NCBI RefSeq assembly: GCF_001592755.1
Contig: NZ_LUKF01000006.1
Span: 19,254-83,253 of the forward strand
Length of the DNA stretch: 64,000 nucleotides
DNA from: Bdellovibrio bacteriovorus
GTDB taxonomy: Bacteria > Bdellovibrionota > Bdellovibrionia > Bdellovibrionales > Bdellovibrionaceae
Direction of reading: 5' to 3'
A program made the position numbers and the translations under genes. Numbering within the stretch: position 1 is the first letter of the stretch; every line of letters begins with the position of its first letter. Positions 1-7,316 of this stretch are shown here, in pieces. The notes beneath the pieces are model-generated. The model saw only the letters and a program-made list of their open reading frames with translations, did not search any database and had not been told where the DNA came from.

Positions 1-162
1 GCCATCGGCATGAAGCTCTGCCTCTGCCGGAGTTTTAATGTCCACACGCACTTGATAGTTGTGTCCATGCAGGCGCTCGGCATGAGTTTCATCAAAGATC
101 AGAAAATGGGCGGCGGAAAATTTGAAATTCTGCTTCGCCAAATGCAATGTGGTCGTGGACAT
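1..162 (-). CDS. PTPS/QueD-family pterin synthase paralogue (partial, C-terminus outside window)
   Basis: Reading leftward from an ATG at 160-162, the frame stays open to the window edge (54 codons). It has the 6-pyruvoyl-tetrahydropterin synthase N-terminus: FSAAHF (His19) and ERLHGHNY (His32, His34), the three zinc ligands of the family. The catalytic Cys that QueD carries four residues before the HGH histidine is Ala28 here, with Glu29 next to it. This points to one of the Cys-less PTPS subgroups (folate- or archaeosine-type activities are known among these) rather than to canonical QueD. A GAGGTG Shine-Dalgarno lies just upstream. It is divergent from a canonical-type QueD starting 30 bp away. 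The family call is firm; the exact reaction is open. Confidence 0.8.
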   Translation of the reverse strand, partial: MSTTTLHLAKQNFKFSAAHFLIFDETHAERLHGHNYQVRVDIKTPAEAELHADG

Positions 163-191
163 AGTCACCTCAAAGTGCTTATATCAATAAC

Positions 192-551
192 ATGAAATTC
201 GAACTGAAGCAGCATTTTCAAATTGAATCCGCCCGTTTCTTACCGCACTTACCGAAAGAGCACCCTTGCTCTCGGATGCATGGGCATAGCTTTAAAATCA
301 TTCTGACTTTGGTGGGAAATCTAGATCCCAAAATTGGCTGGGTGATTGACTATAACGACATTCAAGCCAAAATGAAGCCGCTGCTAGAAAAAATAGATCA
401 TCGCGTTTTAAATGAAGTCGAAGGCTTGGAAAATCCCACGTCGGAGCTTTTAGCAAAATGGGTCTATGACCGCGCGCTCCCTGCCCTGCCGATGTTAACG
501 CGTGTTTCTATTCTAGAGACTCCGTTCACGGAGTGCTCTTACCCTGCTTAA
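192..551 (+). CDS. queD: 6-carboxy-5,6,7,8-tetrahydropterin synthase, QueD-like
   Basis: 119 aa, the usual QueD length, and collinear with E. coli QueD throughout. QueD converts dihydroneopterin triphosphate to 6-carboxytetrahydropterin, an early step of queuosine/7-deazaguanine synthesis in the cytosol. Visible motifs: catalytic Cys26 in PCSRMHGH, zinc ligands His30 and His32, the DH pair of the catalytic triad in KIDHRVLN, the GLENPTSE pterin-binding segment and the Glu of LETPF. Oddity: the first zinc ligand (His in the usual E-A-A-H-R-L-P-H) aligns with Arg15 in ESARFLPH. The epoxyqueuosine reductase QueG is elsewhere in the window (39.7 kb), which supports a Q pathway. No Shine-Dalgarno is visible before the ATG. 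Confidence 0.88.
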   Translation: MKFELKQHFQIESARFLPHLPKEHPCSRMHGHSFKIILTLVGNLDPKIGWVIDYNDIQAKMKPLLEKIDHRVLNEVEGLENPTSELLAKWVYDRALPALPMLTRVSILETPFTECSYPA

Positions 552-623
552 AAGCCTGCAACCTGCGCCTGATCTTTAACAGAACGACTGGCGCCCTCTG
601 ACGCTCTCAAGAATACTCGGCCC

Positions 624-1649
624 ATGCGGGGATTTTTAAAGGGCGTTTTTCTTGTCACAACTTTGCTGCTGACGTTTCCAGCTTTTGGAAATGAGCTGGA
701 GCTGATTTTTTACCGCGCGCCCTCCCCTTTAAACTGGTCCACTCCGGGAAGCTTAGTCCGAAGTACTTTTAAGAATTTAAAATTCAAAGTGGGAAATCAT
801 CCCTATCCTCACGGAATCTCTCACGTGAACGTGCGCTTGCAGTGCGGAAAGAATTCTTCGGTTTATCGAGGCATGACTTCAAAGAAGTCCAACTTTTCTT
901 ATGCTTGGGATTTTCTGATTGAAGGAAAAGCGCTGGATACATTTTTGATTAACGTCAAAGGACGTTTTTACACTGAACAAGAAATACGTTCGTGGCTTCC
1001 GATTTTAAAATCGAAAGGTTATGTTCGCACTTTGAAAGTTCTTTTGAATGACTCTCAGTGCGCTCGGGCTGAGCGGTATCTTTCGATGTATGAAGATCTG
1101 GGTTTACAACACATTTACGGTGGATTGCGATCACTCCCCTTGCAAGGTGAAGGTGCCGGTTGCGCCGCCTTTGCCGTGAGCTTTCTGCAAATTTTAGATT
1201 TATTTCCTGTCGAAATTGACGAGTACTGGAAAAGACGCCTTTACGTTCCATTAGAAATTCTTTCGACTCAAGAACGAAAAGCCCGCATCGGCGCCATCGG
1301 CTATATGCGTGGCATAGATCGCTCGTGGGCACTTCCTTCAGAAAAACACATCGTGCTGGATTTCTGGGATCCAGAAAAGATGTTTCAGTGGCAGGCCCAC
1401 ATGCTTTCGCGAAAAAGACAGCTCCCTGCTTATATGTCTTGGGAAAAAGATCCGGGAAATATCTTTGAACGACTGGTCTGGGATGCACGGAACTATCTGA
1501 CTCCGACAACATACTTCTTTCAGTATCGTCGTGGCGTCTTAGAAAAAACCGTGAATTATCATATTAAGAATCGCGAAAGGCTTTTGACTCGGGAAGAGGT
1601 TTTAGATCGCTCTTCCCAAGAATGTCGCAACTTTTCAGTGTGTCGCTAA
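624..1649 (+). CDS. Uncharacterised secreted protein
   Basis: 341 aa with a signal peptide (basic start, hydrophobic stretch, PAFG-N cleavage near residue 23). I do not recognise a family. The middle holds a GEGAGCAAFAVSF segment (about residues 178-190) whose Cys at a helix start resembles the nucleophile setting of papain-like or NlpC-like peptidases. Conserved-looking His residues lie upstream (SHVNV) and downstream (EKHIV), but no full catalytic signature can be claimed. Seven Cys in the mature chain suggest disulfides in the periplasm or outside. It converges on the psd gene and overlaps it by 4 bp (1646-1649), leaving no room for a terminator. The start is not supported by a clear Shine-Dalgarno. 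Confidence 0.72.
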   Translation: MRGFLKGVFLVTTLLLTFPAFGNELELIFYRAPSPLNWSTPGSLVRSTFKNLKFKVGNHPYPHGISHVNVRLQCGKNSSVYRGMTSKKSNFSYAWDFLIEGKALDTFLINVKGRFYTEQEIRSWLPILKSKGYVRTLKVLLNDSQCARAERYLSMYEDLGLQHIYGGLRSLPLQGEGAGCAAFAVSFLQILDLFPVEIDEYWKRRLYVPLEILSTQERKARIGAIGYMRGIDRSWALPSEKHIVLDFWDPEKMFQWQAHMLSRKRQLPAYMSWEKDPGNIFERLVWDARNYLTPTTYFFQYRRGVLEKTVNYHIKNRERLLTREEVLDRSSQECRNFSVCR

Positions 1650-2473
1650 ACGATCAACGGAGCGTTGACCTTCACTGCAGGTCCCGTATCCAGATGTTTT
1701 TCAAACTTCTGACGGAAACTTGGTGGATACAACATCACCACTGTAGAGCCCATGCGGAACATGCCCAACTCAGAACCTTTATGAACCGGGATTTCAGGAC
1801 TGTAGTTTTTGTGAGTAAAGATATGCGGGCCCTTTTGGTTTCCGCGCACTTTATCATCAAAACTCAATACAATGTGGCCGACGTTCGTAGCGCCGACAAA
1901 GACAACTCCCACAGGTCCCATATCTGTTTCGATCTCAACCAGCACACGCTCATTCACCGAGAAAAGATTGGGAATATTTGTCGTACTCCATTCATTCACG
2001 GGCCACAATTCGCCGGGCATGTAACGCACGTTCGTGATCACACCATCAACCGGAGAATGCACGCGGTGGTAATCCGTAGGGCAAAGATAGTAAGTCAGGA
2101 AAAAGCCTCCCGCCCATTTTTTCTGGCATTCAGGATCTTGGGTGAATTCATCCAACTTATAAGAAAGGCCTTTTGCCTGAATCAGTGTTCCGCCATCAAT
2201 GGGATAGGCTTGAGTGATACGGCTGTCAGCCGGATGAACCGCCCAAGACGAGCCGACCGGGCGCAGGCTCGGCTTTAAGCGGCGAACAAAGAAGTCCCCG
2301 ATGGATTTGTAAGAGGTGTATGGCATCTCCGCCTCTTCCAAATTAATGTTATAAAAACGGGCAAAGGTTCTGATACTCAGGTGCATAAGCCACGCAGGGC
2401 CTTCCCAGTGCATAAGATGACCGACCCAGCGGCTTAAAACTCGTTTTGGCAGAACTCTTGTAATTGCAGACAT
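1646..2473 (-). CDS. psd: Phosphatidylserine decarboxylase proenzyme
   Basis: 275 aa, normal length for bacterial Psd. The enzyme converts phosphatidylserine to phosphatidylethanolamine at the inner membrane after self-cleavage to a pyruvoyl enzyme. The N-terminal half has the YKSIGDFFVRRLKP segment; HRVHSPVDG carries the conserved His and Asp; the C-terminus has ELGMFRMGSTVVMLYPP. The last is the processing site: cleavage is expected between Gly and Ser of the GST tripeptide (the classical form is LGST; here it is M-GST). The stop codon overlaps the convergent secreted-protein gene. The start at 2473 lies 28 bp from the divergent FAD dehydrogenase, so the promoters share that gap. Confidence 0.93.
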   Translation of the reverse strand: MSAITRVLPKRVLSRWVGHLMHWEGPAWLMHLSIRTFARFYNINLEEAEMPYTSYKSIGDFFVRRLKPSLRPVGSSWAVHPADSRITQAYPIDGGTLIQAKGLSYKLDEFTQDPECQKKWAGGFFLTYYLCPTDYHRVHSPVDGVITNVRYMPGELWPVNEWSTTNIPNLFSVNERVLVEIETDMGPVGVVFVGATNVGHIVLSFDDKVRGNQKGPHIFTHKNYSPEIPVHKGSELGMFRMGSTVVMLYPPSFRQKFEKHLDTGPAVKVNAPLIV

Positions 2474-2501
2474 AAAATATTTATATCTGACTCACAGCCA
2501 T

Positions 2502-4124
2502 TTGTCACCTGAAGAGCTATCAGCTAGGATGCTTGAAACCTTTTTGATGCTTAACAAGCATCCCCAGGAGCCAAGAACCGTGTCTAAGATATTCCAGAAT
2601 ATCGAAATCCCTATTGATGCTGATTTAGATGAAAAGTTGCAATGGTTGATGCCCGACCACGGTCCTTATCGCATTCTTCGCCAAAGTGTTGATGCGAGAC
2701 GCTCTCACTCTCCGCATTTTGTCTATTCGATCGAAGTCGCGGAAAAAGGTGAAACTCTTCAGATTCCTCAATTCGAGTTAGAGAAAATCTCAAACGCCAA
2801 AGAAAAACCACTGATTGTCGGTACGGGGCCTGCGGGTCTTTTTGCCGCTTTACGCTTTGTCGAAAGAGGCGTTCCTTGCGTGCTTTTTGAGCGCGGGTCT
2901 GACAGTGGCGAGCGCATTAAAGGTATCAACCAATACTGGCGTTACGGAAAATTAGATCCACGCAACAACGTTTGCTTTGGTGAAGGCGGTGCGGGTCTTT
3001 ATTCCGATGGTAAATTGATCACGCGTATTAAGTCTCCGCACATTCCTTACGTGATGAATCGTTTGGTGAAGTTTGGGGCTCCGGAAGAAATTCAGTGGCT
3101 TTCAAATCCTCACGTAGGTTCGGATCGCATTCGTCGTGTGATTCCTAAAATGCGTGAATTCTTAAAAGCCAATGGCTGCGAAATTCATTTCAATACCCAA
3201 GTGACGGAGATCCTTCTGGAAGGTTCGCAAGTCGTGGGTGTTCGCACCGAGCATGGAACTGAATTTAAATCTCCTCACGTGGTTTTAGCTACGGGTCACT
3301 CTGCAGAAGACATGATCAATCACTTGCGTGATATTGGTGTGCACTTGGATGGAAAGTCCTTTGCGATGGGCCTTCGTGTAGAGCATTCTCAAGCTTCTAT
3401 TAACAAGATTCAGTATCGTCAGTTTTCTGAGCATCCTAAATTAGGTGCCGCGAACTATAAACTGGCTCATCACAATGATAAAACTGGAATCGGCGTGTAT
3501 TCATTCTGCATGTGCCCGGGTGGCTATGTGCTTTCGTCAGGCACCGAAGCGGACGGTATTGTCTGTAACGGGATGAGTAACTACAACCGCAATTCTCCGT
3601 TTGCGAATGCGGCGATTGTGGTCAGCATTGATCATGAAAAGAATTTTGGGAAAGACGTTTTTGGCGGTATGAAGATGCGTCGCGATTTAGAAACACGCGC
3701 TTATCAGTCCGTATTAGATGCGGGTGGCAGTCGTGAACTTCCGGCGCAGAATCTTATGGACTTCTTGTATGGAACGAATTCTAAAACAGGTCCTCGCGCT
3801 TTGCGTGCGGGCTCTTCACCCTCGGGCGCCATTAATATTCGTTTGGATGAACTTCTTCCGAAAAACATGCGGGATCGTTTGCGCGAAGGTTTTGAAAAAT
3901 TCCAAGGCAGCATGAAGGGCTTCTTAACTGAAGACGCGCAAGTTTATGGTATTGAATCGCGTACGAGTTGCCCTGTTCGTGTAACCCGTGACAATGACAG
4001 CTTAGAGAGTATTTCGCACAAAGGTTTGTATCCTGCCGGTGAAGGTGCGGGCTATGCGGGCGGAATCACTTCGGCCGCATGTGATGGTATACGCATCGCA
4101 GAAAAAATTATTGAACAACTTTAG
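2502..4124 (+). CDS. NAD(P)/FAD-dependent dehydrogenase, COG2509 type
   Basis: 540 aa flavoprotein. After a ~100-residue N-terminal alpha/beta domain comes the FAD dinucleotide site GTGPAGLFAALRFVERGV (residues about 107-124) ending in the ribose-binding E of LFERG. It has the family's NVCFGEGGAGLYSDGKL segment, the AMGLRVEHSQ segment, a CMCPGGYV motif and the C-terminal GLYPAGEGAGYAGGITSAACDG FAD-closing motif. Members of this COG are soluble dehydrogenases of unknown substrate. The TTG at 2502 gives the full N-terminal domain; an in-frame ATG at 2529 is the alternative, and neither has a good Shine-Dalgarno. Divergent from psd. Family membership is certain, physiological role unknown. Confidence 0.85.
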   Translation: MSPEELSARMLETFLMLNKHPQEPRTVSKIFQNIEIPIDADLDEKLQWLMPDHGPYRILRQSVDARRSHSPHFVYSIEVAEKGETLQIPQFELEKISNAKEKPLIVGTGPAGLFAALRFVERGVPCVLFERGSDSGERIKGINQYWRYGKLDPRNNVCFGEGGAGLYSDGKLITRIKSPHIPYVMNRLVKFGAPEEIQWLSNPHVGSDRIRRVIPKMREFLKANGCEIHFNTQVTEILLEGSQVVGVRTEHGTEFKSPHVVLATGHSAEDMINHLRDIGVHLDGKSFAMGLRVEHSQASINKIQYRQFSEHPKLGAANYKLAHHNDKTGIGVYSFCMCPGGYVLSSGTEADGIVCNGMSNYNRNSPFANAAIVVSIDHEKNFGKDVFGGMKMRRDLETRAYQSVLDAGGSRELPAQNLMDFLYGTNSKTGPRALRAGSSPSGAINIRLDELLPKNMRDRLREGFEKFQGSMKGFLTEDAQVYGIESRTSCPVRVTRDNDSLESISHKGLYPAGEGAGYAGGITSAACDGIRIAEKIIEQL

Positions 4125-4202
4125 GTGGTCTCATTTTCCCACCGACAATTTTTGGCCTAGACCTTGCAATTTCTCCCCGATGTATCTTTTGGAGGAGAAA
4201 AC

Positions 4203-5888
4203 ATGTCTACAAAACCACTTATCGGAGTCATTCTGACTCTTTTCTTGGGTGCGCAATCGTTTGCGACGACTCCCCAAGAGAAAAAACAAGATGTCGTAAC
4301 AAGAACTGCGACTAGCGGACAAACTGTTCGCTCAGAGCTTTCTTTGAATGTCACCCGCTCGGAACCTTATCAAGACACTTATACTGAACAAGTTCCCTAT
4401 CAAGCGGAAGAAACTTACTACGTCGACATCCCTTACGAGACGACCGAAACCTATTACGAAGATGTTCCTTATTATGAGCAAGAAACCTATTGGGAAAACG
4501 TTCCTTACACAGAACGTGTCGCTTACACGGACTATGAAGAATATTACGACAATGATTATGTTTGTCGTAACGTAACAAAATACCGTGAAGAGTGTTCTAA
4601 TGAACGCGTCTGCGAACCAGGTCGCAATGTCTGCCGTCAAGTTGAAGAGTGCGGTACGAATGCCCATGGACAACGGATCTGTAAGACACGCAAAGTGTGT
4701 GAAGATGGTCCTCGCGAATGCCGTGACCTGCGTCAGTGCCGTCAGGTCCCTTATTCTGACCGTGAATGCGGCTACGAACGTGTTCGTAAAACTCGACCTG
4801 TAACACGTTACCGCGAAGAAACTCGTTATCGTCAAGAACAGCGTACACGCACAGTCACTAAGTACCGCAAGGAACTTCGCACACGCAAAGTGACTAAATA
4901 TCGCCAGGAAGAGCGCACTCGCACAGTTACAAAATACCGTGAAGAAACACGTTGCTGCGTGACTCGTTATAGAGATGTCTTTGACCACCAGTTCACGCAG
5001 CCGGCTTCGGTGATCTTCCCTGCTGGGTCTGAGCTTTTGGCGAACGAAACGGAGTCTGTGAAGTTTGTTCTTTCAGGAACAGAGACCGCACCGGTGGTTA
5101 CTGTCAGTGTGAAATCAGATTTCTTTACTTACACCGTCGCAGAAACTCGTCAGGATGGACGCGAAAAAGTATTCGTTCTTGCGGTTGCACCGAAGTGGTC
5201 TGTTGAGAATGCGGGTACGACTTCAGTCAAAGGATTGAAACTTGCGTTTACGAAAGGTCAAGGAAAGATCTCTTTCCAAGAAACAGTGGCGGGTTCGCGT
5301 TTGACTTCAACTTACGCAGTTGAAGTGCGTGATTCACAAAGCCAGTCTTTGGTTTTTGAAAATCGTTTTGAAAATTCCGAGGCGAAAACCGTTGAGATCG
5401 CAACTCCGGGTCTAGCTCGTGAAGGTAAGTACACGATCACCCTTCGCGTGGAACGCCAAGGCCAGAATGTCGCTGGTGGTTTGATTCAGTTTGAACAAAC
5501 AGCGGAATACGAAAAGAAAGGTCTTGCTGACGAAGAGATCGGTCTTTTGAGCGACTCTAAACAAGTGGCGATCGTCGGTATCGAAGGCACGGGTGCAGAT
5601 CGCGTGGTTGCGATTCGCGATAACACTCCTCATATCGAAGAAGTTCAATCGACTTATAAACTTGTGGTTTGGAAAAAACTTTCCAGCGGCAAGATTGAAT
5701 GGCTGGGCGAAAAGAATTTCGCGCGCGATGCGATCCAACGTGCCGATGGCAGCTTGGGTATTGCTCTGAAAGAGATCGGGCTAAATCCATCTTCGAGCAC
5801 GAAGCTTTACATGGATCTTGTGGTTCGTCGCGAGAGTGCGCAGTACTTGAAAAATCGCGTGCAGTTTATTGTGAATAAAACATTTTAA
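4203..5888 (+). CDS. Exported repeat protein with acidic Tyr-rich and basic Arg-rich 12-residue repeats
   Basis: 561 aa from the ATG at 4203, chosen because a strong GGAGGAG Shine-Dalgarno sits just before it and the next residues form a signal peptide (cleavage near SFA-TT). The chain has four parts. Residues 56-119 are tandem ~12-residue units of the form PYxxxETYYxDV, very acidic and Tyr-rich. Residues 121-189 hold about a dozen Cys. Residues 200-259 are basic units RTRTVTKYRKEL / RTRKVTKYRQEE / RTRTVTKYREET, again 12 residues long. The rest (about 260-561) looks all-beta, with at least two Ig- or jelly-roll-like stretches. I know of no function; similar YTV-type repeats occur in secreted planctomycete proteins. 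Opposite charge in the two arrays suggests self-association. A terminator follows at 5924. Confidence 0.82.
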   Translation: MSTKPLIGVILTLFLGAQSFATTPQEKKQDVVTRTATSGQTVRSELSLNVTRSEPYQDTYTEQVPYQAEETYYVDIPYETTETYYEDVPYYEQETYWENVPYTERVAYTDYEEYYDNDYVCRNVTKYREECSNERVCEPGRNVCRQVEECGTNAHGQRICKTRKVCEDGPRECRDLRQCRQVPYSDRECGYERVRKTRPVTRYREETRYRQEQRTRTVTKYRKELRTRKVTKYRQEERTRTVTKYREETRCCVTRYRDVFDHQFTQPASVIFPAGSELLANETESVKFVLSGTETAPVVTVSVKSDFFTYTVAETRQDGREKVFVLAVAPKWSVENAGTTSVKGLKLAFTKGQGKISFQETVAGSRLTSTYAVEVRDSQSQSLVFENRFENSEAKTVEIATPGLAREGKYTITLRVERQGQNVAGGLIQFEQTAEYEKKGLADEEIGLLSDSKQVAIVGIEGTGADRVVAIRDNTPHIEEVQSTYKLVVWKKLSSGKIEWLGEKNFARDAIQRADGSLGIALKEIGLNPSSSTKLYMDLVVRRESAQYLKNRVQFIVNKTF

Positions 5889-5923
5889 ATAAAAATCGGC
5901 GACCTCCTGGGTTTGTTGGTTTC

Positions 5924-5956
5924 GGCTCTGCTCCCCAAGGCAGGGCCGTTTTTTTT
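5924..5956 (+). terminator. Rho-independent terminator of the repeat protein gene
   Basis: GGCTCTGC (5924-5931) pairs with GCAGGGCC (5940-5947) around an 8-nt loop, with one G-U pair, followed by eight T residues. It lies 36 bp after the stop of the upstream gene. Confidence 0.85.
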
Positions 5957-6001
5957 CCTTCCCCTCTCTGTTGATTCGTGGGCTTTGAGCTTCGAGCGGG
6001 G

Positions 6002-6156
6002 GTTTGGGTTGGAGGGAGGTTTAGGGTGTGAAACGCTTCGGTCGGCACGCCGTCCGGGCTCAGTTGCCGCCGAGCCTGCGGCTCGGTTCGCGCCATCGTG
6101 GCGCCGGCAAAGGCCTCTCTTCGGTTTCACACCCTAAACCTTCCTCCAACCCAAAC
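6002..6156. repeat. Long inverted repeat with branched loop (IR-A)
   Basis: Arms of 33 nt at 6002-6034 and 6124-6156 are reverse complements with one mismatch. The 89-nt interior is GC-rich and folds by itself: CCGAGCC/GGCTCGG (6070-6086) and GCGCCA/TGGCGC (6090-6104) are perfect hairpins with 3-nt loops, enclosed by TTGCCG/CGGCAA (6064-6069, 6105-6110), giving a junction. It follows a terminator and no gene overlaps it convincingly. Either strand could form it, as a cruciform or as RNA. The architecture matches the repeat at 24047-24176, but the arm sequences differ. Confidence 0.9.
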
Positions 6157-6459
6157 TTTGCTCGAGAACAAGATCACGGATTTTGAGAGGGGAATTTCAA
6201 AGTTTTTGGCTGGCTGCCGCTGGTTGTTTTATTTGTTAGGTGGGTTAGTTGATTGTTTGTTTGGTTTTTTAGTTGGGCTGTTTTTTGGTTTTTTCGTGGC
6301 TATTAATCTACTTATCTTGATTTTTTGTCTTGGTATTGGAGTTTCAGTCTTTAAGATTTAGATATTTAATTCTTTAGAGCTTTAATCGTTGCTCGTTCTT
6401 TTTAATTCATAATTTAAGCCATTAAACATAAGTACCCTTCCCTTCACAGGAGGTACTCT
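6157..6459. other. Intergenic stretch, T- and G-rich, no supported gene
   Basis: The + strand is unusually rich in T and G (for example 6223-6300), which produces an apparent hydrophobic open frame ending at 6361. That frame begins inside the inverted repeat, has no Shine-Dalgarno and a composition explained by the T/G skew, so I do not call a gene. Confidence 0.5.
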
Positions 6460-6489
6460 ATGATCATCCTTGATTGCCTACATTCCTGA
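6460..6489 (+). CDS. Possible 9-codon leader peptide
   Basis: An ATG at 6460 stands 6 nt behind a very strong CAGGAGGT ribosome-binding site and opens a 9-residue frame (MIILDCLHS) ending in TGA at 6487-6489. The first of three dyads begins 10 nt after the stop. A strong ribosome site on so short a frame, followed by stem-loops, is the arrangement of leader peptides and attenuators; equally it could be the surviving start of a decayed gene. No amino-acid run indicates which effector would be sensed. Confidence 0.3.
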   Translation: MIILDCLHS

Positions 6490-6499
6490 CGCATGCGCT

Positions 6500-6518
6500 T
6501 ACCGCCACGGTGGCGGTA
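6500..6518. repeat. 19-bp dyad 1
   Basis: TACCGCCAC and GTGGCGGTA are perfect reverse complements around one central G. Flanks GCATGCGCT and GAATTTTGGA resemble those of dyad 2. Confidence 0.8.
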
Positions 6519-6616
6519 GAATTTTGGACTTTCGCTTTCGACACCTTCAATGTTTGTTTAACTTCTTATATGAAGAGCAGACTTCCTGCTCAGCTTGTTG
6601 TCTTAACGCAAGTGCT

Positions 6617-6635
6617 TACTGCCACCGTGGCAGTG
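6617..6635. repeat. 19-bp dyad 2
   Basis: ACTGCCAC and GTGGCAGT pair around a central C. Compared with dyad 1 the pair C-G is changed to T-A on both arms, so symmetry is kept. Flanks GCAAGTGCT and AAATTTTGAA match those of dyad 1. Confidence 0.8.
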
Positions 6636-6675
6636 AAATTTTGAATTTAATTTTTAGCCTTTTGAAGTGGTGTTT

Positions 6676-6694
6676 TACTTCCACGGTGGAAGTA
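6676..6694. repeat. 19-bp dyad 3
   Basis: TACTTCCAC and GTGGAAGTA pair around a central G. Relative to dyad 2, a further G-C pair is changed to T-A on both arms, again preserving symmetry. Confidence 0.8.
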
Positions 6695-6952
6695 AGTCTG
6701 TGGTGAAATCCTATCGGGTGTTTTGGACTACGGGAATATTTCTTTTGAAGAATAGACTCTATAACTTCGTCGCAAATTAACCATATTCAACTTTTGATTC
6801 AGATTTTCTGTGGCCTTATTTAAAAGCAGATTCTGTTTTATTTTCTTGTCCTTCTTTTGCATTTTTACACTTGGTTTTGATCTTTGGTGATTCGCTGGGC
6901 TTTGTTTTTGAAAATGAAGTTTGTGCAGGCCATTTACTAAGGAGCTTTTGAT
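6695..6952. other. Upstream region of the GlsB/YeaQ gene
   Basis: AT-rich stretch without a convincing frame. It should hold the promoter of the membrane-protein gene at 6953, whose AAGGAGC Shine-Dalgarno is visible about 8 nt before the ATG. I could not fix a -35/-10 pair with confidence. Confidence 0.4.
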
Positions 6953-7198
6953 ATGGGTATTATTGGCACTATTGTTATCGGATTTATTGTGGGTTTGATC
7001 GCGCGGTTTTTGATGCCTGGTAAGGATAAGATGGGGTTCATCTTAACTACTATTCTGGGGATCATTGGGGCGGTTGTTGGAACCTATATTGGAAGTGCAC
7101 TGGGTTGGTATGAGGTTGGCGAGGAAGCAGGATTTCTTGCTTCGGTTGTCGGTGCGATGATTGTTTTGTTGATAGCGCGGCTTTTGGTCAAAAGATAA
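6953..7198 (+). CDS. GlsB/YeaQ/YmgE family small membrane protein
   Basis: 81 aa, typical for the transglycosylase-associated (GlsB/YeaQ/YmgE) family of inner-membrane proteins, which are often induced by stress; their molecular role is not settled. Three hydrophobic segments (about residues 3-20, 27-50 and 60-79) carry the family's Gly-rich pattern: GFIVGLIARFLMPGKDKMG, then a central GIIGAVVGTYIG helix and a C-terminal GAMIVLLIARL helix. The start is fixed by an AAGGAGC ribosome site. It stands alone between the dyad-rich region and a bidirectional terminator. Confidence 0.93.
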   Translation: MGIIGTIVIGFIVGLIARFLMPGKDKMGFILTTILGIIGAVVGTYIGSALGWYEVGEEAGFLASVVGAMIVLLIARLLVKR

Positions 7199-7263
7199 CT
7201 CTGAAGTCTTATGTTACGGCAAGCTTAGAGGAATTGGAGACTTCCTAAACGCCTCATCTACAA

Positions 7264-7292
7264 AAAAAGGCACCCTTTTGAGGTGCCTTTTT
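7264..7292. terminator. Bidirectional terminator between GlsB and IcmF genes
   Basis: AAAAAGGCACC (7264-7274) and GGTGCCTTTTT (7282-7292) pair perfectly around a 7-nt loop, with A and T runs that serve both strands. It separates convergent transcription units. Confidence 0.9.
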
Positions 7293-7316
7293 CAATTAAA
7301 ATGAATGCGTAATCCC

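Noticed and set aside
955..1512. 185-codon open frame on the minus strand opposite the secreted-protein gene
   Set aside because: Antisense to a gene with a clear signal peptide; no ribosome site or recognisable domain; composition explained by the coding strand.
4332..4988. 218-codon minus-strand frame opposite the repeat protein
   Set aside because: A mirror image of the Arg/Tyr repeats (reads as Phe/Ala/Val runs); the plus strand has the signal peptide and ribosome site.
5885..6130. Pro/Arg-rich minus-strand frames across IR-A
   Set aside because: They translate the hairpins of the inverted repeat; no start signals and no family.
6098..6361. Hydrophobic small open frame in the intergenic region
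   Set aside because: Starts inside the inverted repeat, no ribosome site, and the hydrophobicity follows from the T/G-rich strand.
6500..6694. Reading the repeated dyads as a CRISPR array
   Set aside because: Only three units, unequal spacing (117 and 59 bp), diverged sequence and no cas genes.
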